Shown here: piece after piece, positions 1-6,209 of the stretch
Numbering within the stretch: position 1 is the stretch's first letter
Layout: each line of letters opens with the position of its first letter
Assembly (NCBI GenBank): GCA_037147415.1
Contig: JBAWVF010000206.1
Span: 1 to 6,450, forward strand
Origin: BOG-933 sp037147415
Lineage (GTDB): Bacteria; Pseudomonadota; Alphaproteobacteria; Azospirillales; Azospirillaceae
Reading direction: 5' to 3'
Length of the DNA stretch: 6,450 nt
Made by a program: the position numbers and the translations under genes
Notes under the pieces: model-generated
Seen by the model: only the letters and a program-made list of their open reading frames with translations
Databases searched by the model: none
Told to the model about the DNA's origin: nothing

Positions 1-78
1 GAATGACGGAAGAGAGAAAGCGGGAATGACGGAGGAGAGAAAGCGGGAATGACGGAGGAGAGAAAGCGGGAATGACGG
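1..78. repeat. 23-bp direct tandem repeat, three units plus a partial fourth, running off the left edge
   Basis: Units lie at 1-23, 24-46 and 47-69, followed by the first 9 bases of a fourth at 70-78. Units 2 and 3 are identical; unit 1 differs at one base (A instead of G at position 11). Each unit starts GAATGACGG and ends AAAGCGG, so each junction reads GCGGGAATGACGG. That resembles one half of the common intergenic palindrome family whose arms read like CGTCATTCCCGC and GCGGGAATGACG (resemblance from memory). The array begins at or before the window edge and ends 14 bp from the stop codon of the minus-strand lipoprotein gene, so it lies just downstream of that gene. Confidence 0.9.
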
Positions 79-92
79 TGAGCGAGGCGATT

Positions 93-941
93 TTAGCTAA
101 CCCCTTGCTCCCAGCTCGATACGTTCGAAGCCAGCGTCGCGTTATTTTCGACCAGTTGGGATTTTTTAGCTTGAAGCGACGCCAATTCCTGAACCGGGGC
201 CGGGGCGCCGGGCTTGGCCTTGACGGTCTTTGCCGCCGTGCGGACCGGCGCTTTCTTGACCGGCGTGGTGGTTTGCGCCGTGACCGGGCGCGGCTCCTCG
301 GGCACCGGGACCGAAGGATCGATCTGGGCGACCGCATATTGGTATTCACCGGCGCGCTTGTCGGAATCGGCCGTGATTTTATTGACGATTTCCAGGTCTT
401 TCCGGGCCAGCCCCGCCAGATTTCTCAGCTGCATGTTGGCTTGGTCGCGGGTGATCGACTTGGCGGCGTAGCGGGCCTTGATCTGCCTGGCTTCGTTCAG
501 GCGGCAATCGGACAACTGCCGGAACGCCACATTGGTCTTATCCAGCTGCTCATTTTCACGGCGCATATCGTTGGTGACGCCCAGGATCGCCTGATCGCGT
601 CCCTGCTCCATCTTGTTTTTCCAGTAGCCGCCGAGCGCCCCGGCCACCGCACCGGCTGCGGCGCCGATCGCGGCCCCCTTCCAACTGCCGCTGGCCAAGC
701 CGCCGAGCAAGGCCCCGCCGACCGCGCCGACGGCGGCGCCCTGAAGCATGTCTTCGGCAAAATAGTTTCCCGTGGAATCCAGGGCGACCACATAAGCGCG
801 GCAGGCGTCGGTGCCATCGTCGGCCCCGATCCGCGATTCGCGCGTGGTGCCGCAGCCGGCCAGACTCGAGGTCACCAGTGACGCGCAGGCGATCATCGTA
901 ATGGTTTTGCGGAAGGGATGTATCCTGATTTCAGATTTCAT
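93..941 (-). CDS. Glycine-zipper lipoprotein, function unknown
   Basis: A 282-residue predicted lipoprotein. The N-terminus is basic, then hydrophobic, and ends in a lipobox Leu-Ala-Gly-Cys (residues 27-30), so Cys30 should be lipidated; Gly31 rather than Asp suggests outer-membrane sorting. Residues 68-105 form a glycine-zipper stretch, alternating Gly and Ala in two blocks split by a short Trp-Lys turn, of the type seen in Gly-zipper_2TM and OmpA-associated zipper proteins. Residues 106-205 are charged and probably helical. A Pro/Thr/Lys-rich linker follows (208-248), then a short Leu-heptad-like helix (250-270). Start ATG at 941 has AGGAG six bases upstream (948-952 on the plus strand), and a sigma70-like promoter lies at 1009-1037. 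It is transcribed away from mamX and is probably a general envelope protein; nothing ties it to magnetosomes. The lipoprotein call is firm, but the exact role is not known. Confidence 0.85.
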   Translation of the reverse strand: MKSEIRIHPFRKTITMIACASLVTSSLAGCGTTRESRIGADDGTDACRAYVVALDSTGNYFAEDMLQGAAVGAVGGALLGGLASGSWKGAAIGAAAGAVAGALGGYWKNKMEQGRDQAILGVTNDMRRENEQLDKTNVAFRQLSDCRLNEARQIKARYAAKSITRDQANMQLRNLAGLARKDLEIVNKITADSDKRAGEYQYAVAQIDPSVPVPEEPRPVTAQTTTPVKKAPVRTAAKTVKAKPGAPAPVQELASLQAKKSQLVENNATLASNVSSWEQGVS

Positions 942-1008
942 CTCAAGCTCCTGACGGGATAAGGCGATTTATAGTGATCTGTTGCCGAACCTGTTTTACC
1001 GTTTCAAG

Positions 1009-1037
1009 ATTATGTCCGAACTAAAGAAATCGCTCAA
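1009..1037 (-). promoter_or_regulatory. Sigma70-like promoter of the lipoprotein gene
   Basis: Reading the minus strand, TTGAGC (plus coordinates 1032-1037; 4 of 6 consensus) and CATAAT (1009-1014; 5 of 6) are separated by exactly 17 bp. Transcription would start near 1002 and give a leader of about 60 nt before the ATG at 941, which has its own AGGAG Shine-Dalgarno. No competing pair of equal quality was seen closer to the gene. Confidence 0.55.
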
Positions 1038-1131
1038 TAAAAACCGTTTCCGGTGACCATATTTTTCGATGATATCCGGTTGGTGCGAGGGTTTTTGATG
1101 CTTGATGTCCCTGATGCCAAAAGTTGAAATT

Positions 1132-1140
1132 TGGTATAAA
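1132..1140 (+). promoter_or_regulatory. Possible extended -10 promoter element reading toward mamX
   Basis: TGG followed by TATAAA matches the TGn-TATAAT extended -10 pattern, with 5 of 6 in the hexamer. No strong -35 lies 16-18 bp upstream. If used, it would give a leader of about 300 nt before mamX. This is the best plus-strand -10 found upstream of mamX, but the support is weak. Confidence 0.3.
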
Positions 1141-1343
1141 AATGCTCGTTATCGCCGGGCGGCGGGTGTGGATGGCGGAAAGCCGCAACTTGTTTCGGTC
1201 GAGTGAAGCAGTTGCTATTTCAGTCGATCCGAGGCACGGTGCGTCAATCTGTCGCAGGGTAACGAGCTGAGATCGAACGCGGGCTGTCAATTCGCAATGC
1301 GGTGCCGGCCGGAATCCGGTATGCAGAGGGCCGACTTGCAGGA

Positions 1344-1386
1344 CGCATGCCGAGCGTTCCGGCTCGTGCGGGCTGGCCGGTGCCAG
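1344..1386 (+). other. Two adjacent stem-loops upstream of mamX
   Basis: First hairpin: CGCA (1344-1347) and CGAGC (1351-1355) pair with GCTCG (1362-1366) and TGCG (1367-1370), giving nine pairs with a 3-nt bulge and a 6-nt loop. Second hairpin: CTGGC (1373-1377) pairs with GCCAG (1382-1386) around the 4-nt loop CGGT. No T-run follows directly (the nearest is at 1421-1427), so an intrinsic terminator is unlikely. They would lie in a mamX leader if transcription starts upstream of 1344. Confidence 0.4.
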
Positions 1387-1450
1387 ATTAAGGGATACAG
1401 GATTTACACTTTATGCATTATTTTTTCTCCCTTAGCCGGTCGGCGCGCGC

Positions 1451-2278
1451 ATGAAGCTCGAACTTCCCGCACGTCAGGATTTAGCCGCCTGGATCATGGC
1501 CACGGGCATCGTCTTCGGCTTGGCGATGTTCCTGACCGCCGTGTTCAACAATAATCCCTGGAATGATCATACCTATGCCATGGCGTCGCCGATCGTGGCC
1601 GGTATTCCGTCGCCACATCGGGACAGCCGCTCTAAAATGGTGTGCTCCAGCTGTCATATCGTGGTGCCGGCCAAACCGGTCGCCGGGCCGGCAAGCTGGC
1701 GTCTGCCGATCGTTCAGGGCACCCCGGCGCCGCACATCGACGGTCGGGAAAAGCAGGTCTGCTCTAATTGCCACACGATTTTGGTCAAGGACAAGAGTGC
1801 GCCGGTTCCCAAGCTTCGGCCGGTTCCGAGTCCGAAAGCACCCGTTGCTCGCGCGCCTTCGGTGCAAGCGGTTACGGTCGCGCTTCCAACCGAGCCGGCG
1901 GGGCCGCCGCCCGCGGAGATACTCTCGCCCGAAGCGCATGAGTGGTTCGTGTCTTATCGCTTCCAAGGCAAGATTGTTCGAGTCGCCGGCACCGGCAGTC
2001 GCTCGGTCTGGGGCGATGTTTATGTTTTAGTTGACGATGGCATTAACACCCCCGGTTGGCTCGATTTGGCGCCGAGATTGTTTTTACAAGCCGGTGGCTG
2101 CCCGGTTCGACCCGGCATGTTCGTCAAGGGCACGGCTTATCGTGACCCGACAGCGGATAAAACCGCACTCGGTTATGCCAAGAGCATTATGGTGAATGGT
2201 GAGTTGTGCACACTGCGTGACACCCACCTTAACGGTTTGTGGGAAGAAGCAGGGGGCGCGGATGTCGAAGAACCCTAA
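1451..2278 (+). CDS. mamX: MamX, magnetosome membrane-anchored c-type cytochrome with two magnetochrome domains
   Basis: A 275-residue protein predicted to sit in the magnetosome membrane and move electrons that set the iron redox balance during magnetite formation. One membrane helix spans about residues 14-32. Two magnetochrome motifs follow, each with Pro-His then Cys-x-x-Cys-His: CSSCH at 65-69 (His56 upstream) and CSNCH at 104-108 (His95 upstream). This repeat is the signature of MamE, MamP, MamT and MamX. A Pro/Ala linker (about 113-155) leads to a conserved-looking C-terminal domain (about 160-265) with Cys217 and Cys253. That domain, the length (Magnetospirillum MamX is about 270 aa) and the mamZ neighbour favour MamX over the shorter MamT. 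An in-frame TAG at 1433 leaves ATG 1451 as the only upstream start; no clear Shine-Dalgarno is visible. In M. gryphiswaldense, loss of mamX gives defective, partly hematite-like particles. Confidence 0.9.
   Translation: MKLELPARQDLAAWIMATGIVFGLAMFLTAVFNNNPWNDHTYAMASPIVAGIPSPHRDSRSKMVCSSCHIVVPAKPVAGPASWRLPIVQGTPAPHIDGREKQVCSNCHTILVKDKSAPVPKLRPVPSPKAPVARAPSVQAVTVALPTEPAGPPPAEILSPEAHEWFVSYRFQGKIVRVAGTGSRSVWGDVYVLVDDGINTPGWLDLAPRLFLQAGGCPVRPGMFVKGTAYRDPTADKTALGYAKSIMVNGELCTLRDTHLNGLWEEAGGADVEEP
2251..2256 (+). promoter_or_regulatory. Ribosome binding site deciding the mamZ start
   Basis: AGGGGG sits 5 nt upstream of ATG 2262 and inside the mamX coding region. The in-frame upstream ATG at 2196 has no comparable site, and its extra residues do not look like an MFS N-terminus. 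Confidence 0.6.
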
Positions 2279-4322
2279 TAACGAAGACGCTTCGGCAGCG
2301 CGGCGCTTCGGCCGCTCGCAATGGAACTCGATCTATTTCTTGTCGTGCGCCGGCGCGCTGGTGGCGGCGTTGACCATCAGCATCCAGCCCTTGCTGTTGG
2401 ACACGGTATTCGGGATCGCCTTTGAAAAAGAAGGCGCGATTAATGCCGACATTCAGGTGGTTGCGGAAATCATCTCCATTCTGGGGGTCGGCTGGTTCGG
2501 CTTGCTGTCCGACCGGATCGGGCGGATTCCCGTGATCATGGGCGGGTTTCTGGCGATTTCGGTCGGTACGGCTTTATCCTTGATCAGTTTACAAATCGGG
2601 TTGACGGTTGCGACCGGTGCTCTGGCGTTGCTGTACATTACCCGCGGCCTTATTTCCGGCGGGGCGGACGCGGTTCAATTGGAGTTGTCGACTTTGGTCG
2701 GCGACGTGTCCGACTTTCACAACCGGCCGCGGCTGTTGACCGATGTCATTTTCATGATGCTGTTCGGCGGGACGGTGCTCTCCGCCATCATCATGCAGGT
2801 TGCCGATCAAAAAGACGGTATTTTTATAATTCTCGCCTTGCCGCTGGTGGTCGGGATCAGCGGCTATTTCATGACGCAAAAATATCTCTATGATGTTGCC
2901 CCGAAACACTTAAACATAACCAACCCGTTGCGGCAGGTGTGGGACTTCGTCAGTAAAGACCCGCGCATGCAGTTGGCCTTTGTCGCCGCGTTTTATACAC
3001 GGGTCGATGTCATTATTCTGAGTTTGTTTTATTCTTTATGGTGCATTTCCGTTGCCGATATTGTCGGAGTGACCAGAGCCTTTGCCGCGACTCATGCCGC
3101 CGTCATGATCGGGTTGCTGGGGGCCAGTGTGCTCGCCTCGATTCCGCTGTGGAAAATCGTGATCGAGCGCCACAGCCGGATTTCGGCAATCGGTGCCAGC
3201 CTGTCGATGGCCGGCATCGGCTACCTGTCGCTCGGCCTGTTTGCCAATCCGTTCAATTGGCTGATTTTCTTGCCGTTGATGTTGATCGGTCTCGGTTACG
3301 CCGGGTGCACGGTTACGCTGCAAGTCCTGACGGTCGATATCGCACCGAAGCCGATTCTGGGGGCGGTGCTCGGCATGGCCTATCTCACCGGTGGTGCCGG
3401 CATCATCATGCTGACGCAAAGCGGGGGCTATTACTTTGATGCGGTCGGCCCGCGCGCACCGTTCGTGCTGATGGGGACGGCAAAGCTTCTGGTGACCCTC
3501 TATGCGGCTTGGCTGGTGTTGAGCGGTATTGATGAAACCAACCAGCACTTCATGAAAAGTAACCGAAAGATTGATTGGAAGCCGTTGGTGTTCCTGACCG
3601 CGGCGCTGCCCTTTATCTGGCTGCTGGGGCGGGTTTTAATTGGCGGTTATATCTTTGACGTGTCTCTTAGCGAAACTCCGGTCGGATTTATCAATCGCTA
3701 TCTGGGCGACTGGGCCTTTACTTTCTTAATTATTTCTTTGGCCATGCGGCCGGTTCAAGAATTAACCGGCATTAAGACCTTGGCAAAATACCGCAGGATG
3801 ATCGGGCTTTACGCCTTCTTTTATGCGGTGCTGCATGTGCTGGCCTTTGTCGGGTTGGAATGGGCGTTCAACCTGGATCATATGGTCGCGGATGGCTACA
3901 AACGGCCCTTTATTCTGTTTGGACTGGCCGCATTTATCCTGTTGGTTCCGTTGGCTGTGACGTCGACAAAGACGCAAATCAAGCGGATCGGGGGCAAGCA
4001 ATGGAAGAAATTGCATCAATTAGTTTACCCGATTAATATTTTGATCGCCTTTCACTTTATATTTGCAGCCAACCATGAAAATGGTGAGCCCTATATTTAT
4101 GCGGCGCTGGTTCTGTTTTTGCTGCTCTATCGGACAAATCTGTCCAATCAATGGCCTTTACTCGGGAAGGTTCGCTCGGTGTTCACAATCGGCCGAGTCG
4201 AGCTTCATGCCCGCAAATGCACCTTGTGCGCGGGCGCGCTCCGGCGCTTTACCCCGATTAAGCGGTGCGTCGGCCGCCCAGGCTGTTCCCGGGTGACCGC
4301 TGTGGAGCCCGAGTCGAACTAA
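2262..4322 (+). CDS. mamZ: MamZ, magnetosome MFS transporter fused to a YedZ/MsrQ-like ferric reductase domain
   Basis: A 686-residue integral membrane protein, probably handling iron transport and/or redox at the magnetosome membrane with MamX and MamH. Residues about 22-422 form an MFS domain with many hydrophobic helices and a motif-A-like loop (Gly80...Ser83-Asp-Arg-Ile-Gly-Arg88). A polar linker (about 422-441) leads to a ferric-reductase-like domain (about 442-625) closely resembling MsrQ/YedZ, with candidate haem-b ligands His525, His585 and His598 in the family contexts VLHVLAF, KLHQLVY and AFHFIFA. This fusion is diagnostic of MamZ; MamH lacks the reductase part. ATG 2262 is chosen because AGGGGG (2251-2256) lies 5 nt upstream; the ATG at 2196 would add 22 unlikely residues. 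The start lies inside mamX (17-nt overlap), suggesting coupled translation. Residues after about 625 form a basic tail with four cysteines and no recognised homology (see findings). Magnetospirillum MamZ is about 660 aa. Confidence 0.92.
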   Translation: MSKNPNNEDASAARRFGRSQWNSIYFLSCAGALVAALTISIQPLLLDTVFGIAFEKEGAINADIQVVAEIISILGVGWFGLLSDRIGRIPVIMGGFLAISVGTALSLISLQIGLTVATGALALLYITRGLISGGADAVQLELSTLVGDVSDFHNRPRLLTDVIFMMLFGGTVLSAIIMQVADQKDGIFIILALPLVVGISGYFMTQKYLYDVAPKHLNITNPLRQVWDFVSKDPRMQLAFVAAFYTRVDVIILSLFYSLWCISVADIVGVTRAFAATHAAVMIGLLGASVLASIPLWKIVIERHSRISAIGASLSMAGIGYLSLGLFANPFNWLIFLPLMLIGLGYAGCTVTLQVLTVDIAPKPILGAVLGMAYLTGGAGIIMLTQSGGYYFDAVGPRAPFVLMGTAKLLVTLYAAWLVLSGIDETNQHFMKSNRKIDWKPLVFLTAALPFIWLLGRVLIGGYIFDVSLSETPVGFINRYLGDWAFTFLIISLAMRPVQELTGIKTLAKYRRMIGLYAFFYAVLHVLAFVGLEWAFNLDHMVADGYKRPFILFGLAAFILLVPLAVTSTKTQIKRIGGKQWKKLHQLVYPINILIAFHFIFAANHENGEPYIYAALVLFLLLYRTNLSNQWPLLGKVRSVFTIGRVELHARKCTLCAGALRRFTPIKRCVGRPGCSRVTAVEPESN

Positions 4323-5665
4323 GCCCCCTCGATCCGCGCGCCTAAGCCGTTCATCAAGCCGACGAAGCCCGGAAAGCTGGTGTCGATGAACGAGCCGTCA
4401 TCGACGGTAATCGGCTGTTCGGCCACACTGCCGAGCACCAGAAAGCTCATGGCAATGCGGTGATCCATCGCGGTGGCGATGAGCGCCCCGCCGCGCGGCG
4501 GCTTGCCGTTGCCCCGAACGAACAGATGCTCGGCCCCGGCCTCGTGCGTGACGCCGCAGGCGGTGAGGCCGTTGGCGACCATGGCCAAGCGGTCGCTCTC
4601 CTTCACCCGCAGTTCGGCCAGCCCGAACATGCGGGTGGTGCCCTCGGCACAGGCGGCGGCCATGGCCAAAATCGGGTATTCGTCGATCATCGAGGGCGCG
4701 CGCTCGGGCGGGACATCGACGCCCTTCAGGGCCGAGCCGCGTATTCTCAGATCGGCCACCGGCTCGCCCGCTTCGGTGCGCGGGTTGAGGAACTCCAGAT
4801 CGGCGCCCATTTCGCGCAGGGTTTGGTACAGCCCGATTCGGCGCGGATTGACTCCGACCGCGGTCAGGGTCAGATCGGAGCCGGGCCGCAGCACGGCGGC
4901 GACAGCGGGAAAAGCGGCGGAGCTGGGATCGGCGGGCACCTTGACCGGGCGTCCGATCAGCTCGGGCTGGCCGGTGAGCGACACCGAAAGCGCGCCGTCG
5001 GCCAAGCGCCCGGTGGTGACGTTGGCGCCGAAATGACGGAGCATCAATTCGCTGTGATCCCGAGTCGGCTGGGACTCGATCACGGTGGTGATGCCCGGCG
5101 TGTTCAGCCCGGCCAACAGAATCGCCGATTTGACCTGAGCCGAGGCGACCGGCAACCGGTATTCGATCGGGACCGGATGGTCGGTGCCGCTTACGGCCAG
5201 CGGCAGGCGCCCGCCCTTGCGCCCGACAAAGGCCGCGCCCATGCGCTCCAGCGGGCCGGTGACTCGAGCCATCGGCCGTTTGTTCAGCGAGGCGTCGCCG
5301 GTAAAAAAACAGGTGATCGGGTGGGTGGACACGACCCCGATCAACAATCGGGCCGCCGTGCCGCTATTGCCCATATCAAGCACGCCGGCGGGCTCTGCAA
5401 GGCCGCCGACACCGACGCCGCGCACCCTCCAGCGCCCGCCGTCCTCGCGGCTGACAGAGGCGCCCAGGGCCACCATGGCGGCCGCAGTATGGCGGACATC
5501 GTCGCCCTCCAGCAAGCCGTCGATCACGGTCTCTCCCACCGCCAGCGCGCCCAGCATCAACGCCCGGTGCGAAATCGATTTGTCACCGGGCACCCGGACC
5601 GTTCCGGACAGCGCGGTTCCGGCCGAAGAGCGCAGGCCGACAGGGGATGAAGCGGGGGAAGACAT
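4319..5665 (-). CDS. aroA: 3-phosphoshikimate 1-carboxyvinyltransferase (EPSP synthase), class II type
   Basis: A cytoplasmic shikimate-pathway enzyme joining phosphoenolpyruvate to shikimate-3-phosphate. The 448 residues are full length for the family. Visible motifs in order: PGDKSISHR (26-34), GNSGTAARL (99-107), SAQVK (175-179), RDHSE (202-206), NPRR (273-276), DEYP with the catalytic Asp (328-331), KESDR (355-359) and DHRIAMS (401-407). GDK-S, SAQxK and RxHxE are class II markers, as in the Agrobacterium CP4-type enzyme. The usual NxTR motif reads NPRR here, and the residue matching CP4 Ala100 is Gly (in GNSGT). ATG 5665 is preferred because AGGTG lies 5 nt upstream; an in-frame ATG at 5704 would add 13 residues with a weak site. 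Its TAG stop shares bases with the mamZ TAA stop. The alphaproteobacterial partners cmk and rpsA, normally downstream, are absent; mamZ converges there instead. Confidence 0.97.
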   Translation of the reverse strand: MSSPASSPVGLRSSAGTALSGTVRVPGDKSISHRALMLGALAVGETVIDGLLEGDDVRHTAAAMVALGASVSREDGGRWRVRGVGVGGLAEPAGVLDMGNSGTAARLLIGVVSTHPITCFFTGDASLNKRPMARVTGPLERMGAAFVGRKGGRLPLAVSGTDHPVPIEYRLPVASAQVKSAILLAGLNTPGITTVIESQPTRDHSELMLRHFGANVTTGRLADGALSVSLTGQPELIGRPVKVPADPSSAAFPAVAAVLRPGSDLTLTAVGVNPRRIGLYQTLREMGADLEFLNPRTEAGEPVADLRIRGSALKGVDVPPERAPSMIDEYPILAMAAACAEGTTRMFGLAELRVKESDRLAMVANGLTACGVTHEAGAEHLFVRGNGKPPRGGALIATAMDHRIAMSFLVLGSVAEQPITVDDGSFIDTSFPGFVGLMNGLGARIEGA

Positions 5666-5804
5666 GGGCGCACCTGTAAAAAAGTTGCGGTTCGAGTACC
5701 ACATCGGAGGCGTTCGTCGAATTTATTTTTGACAAGCGGGCTGCGACATGGCAAAGGGCGCAAATGTGCGGCCGGCCCGGTCGTGGCAAGACGGAGGAAA
5801 AAGC
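5666..5804. promoter_or_regulatory. Divergent control region between aroA and the FYDLN-family gene
   Basis: This 139-bp gap should hold both promoters. A perfect TTGACA lies at 5729-5734 on the plus strand, within TTGACAA, which also reads TTGTCA on the minus strand. No good -10 hexamer is found 16-18 bp from it in either direction, so the exact promoters cannot be fixed. An AT-rich core (5720-5734) sits at the centre. Confidence 0.35.
5793..5797 (+). promoter_or_regulatory. Ribosome binding site deciding a GTG start
   Basis: GGAGG lies 7 nt upstream of GTG 5805. It fixes the start of the FYDLN-family gene at GTG rather than at the in-frame ATG at 5748, which would add 19 residues unlike the family N-terminus. 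Confidence 0.75.
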
Positions 5805-6197
5805 GTGGCGAAACCGGAATGGGGCACTAAACGCATCTGCCCGAGTTGCGGCGCGCGCTATTACGATTTGCGCAAGGATCCGCCGGTTTGCCCGACATGC
5901 GGCGCCGAATTCGATCCAGAAGCGCTGCTCAAATCGCGGCGCGCCCGGCCGATCCCGGCCGACGATCATAAAAAGACTCCGATTCCGTTGGTCGGTGTCG
6001 GCCTGAGAGCCGGCGTCGGTGGCGACGACGAGACGGTCGATCTCGAAGATGCCGAAGATGTCCTTCCGGTCGAGGATATCGAGGAAGATGCCGACGAGGA
6101 GGATGTGCTGATCGAAGACACCTCCGAGCTGGGTGAGGATGACATGGCCGAAGTGGTTGATGTCGAAGGGGTCGGAGAGGACGAAGAGGGACGGTGA
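5805..6197 (+). CDS. FYDLN acid domain protein (TIGR02300-type), zinc ribbon plus acidic tail
   Basis: A 130-residue protein of a family widespread in Alphaproteobacteria; its molecular function is not established. The N-terminus (MAKPEWGTKRICPSCGARYY) matches the family consensus. Two CxxC pairs, Cys12/Cys15 and Cys29/Cys32, frame the YYDLRKDP version of the name-giving FYDLN motif and should bind one zinc. After a basic segment (about 40-58), residues from about 73 are very rich in Asp and Glu, as usual for the family. The GTG start is chosen from the GGAGG site and the family N-terminus. It is divergent from aroA and followed, after a hairpin and a tandem repeat, by tRNA-Ala; as I recall, this gene, tRNA-Ala and aroA lie close together in many alphaproteobacterial genomes. 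It might be nucleic-acid or protein binding, but that is inference. Confidence 0.92.
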   Translation: MAKPEWGTKRICPSCGARYYDLRKDPPVCPTCGAEFDPEALLKSRRARPIPADDHKKTPIPLVGVGLRAGVGGDDETVDLEDAEDVLPVEDIEEDADEEDVLIEDTSELGEDDMAEVVDVEGVGEDEEGR

Positions 6198-6209
6198 CAA
6201 CGAAACGCT

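Larger units (their letters stand above)
942..1450. other. Gene-free divergent intergenic region between the lipoprotein gene and mamX
   Basis: This 509-bp stretch carries no convincing gene. The open frames in it (1021-1290 minus, 1297-1554 plus) have no recognisable motif and low-complexity, Arg-rich translations. It holds the lipoprotein promoter (1009-1037), a possible plus-strand extended -10 element (1132-1140), and two neighbouring stem-loops (1344-1370 and 1373-1386). An AT-rich tract with a T-run (about 1400-1433) lies just before mamX. It may contain a long mamX leader or remains of a rearrangement. Confidence 0.6.

Noticed and set aside
1..78. Left-edge repeat as a CRISPR array
   Set aside because: Units are directly abutting 23-mers with no unique spacers.
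1021..1290. Minus-strand open frame of 89 codons in the intergenic region
   Set aside because: No recognisable motif and an implausible composition. It covers the lipoprotein promoter, so a chance frame is more likely.
1402..1415. TTTACACTTTATGC, identical to the -35 side of the E. coli lac promoter, with TTCCGGCTCGT of the same promoter at 1357-1367
   Set aside because: The two pieces are in the wrong order and spaced differently, and no -10 follows at 17 bp. Vector sequence would keep the order, so I take this as coincidence.
1297..1554. Plus-strand open frame of 85 codons overlapping the mamX start
   Set aside because: Arg- and Ser-rich with no motif, and its 3' half is mamX read out of frame.
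2196..2261. Longer mamZ N-terminus from ATG 2196
   Set aside because: The extra 22 residues are mamX read in another frame, and ATG 2262 has a good ribosome site.
4302..4319. Minus strand reads GTTCGACTC...GGCTCCAC, like the 3' end of a tRNA and partly like the tRNA-Ala here; a possible attachment-site remnant at the mamZ/aroA junction
   Set aside because: The T-stem does not pair and no CCA or acceptor partner is present. Shared bases are short and interrupted.
4460..5650. Long plus-strand open frame of 396 codons opposite aroA
   Set aside because: An antisense shadow of a GC-rich gene; its Gly/Arg/His/Gln-rich translation has no domain.
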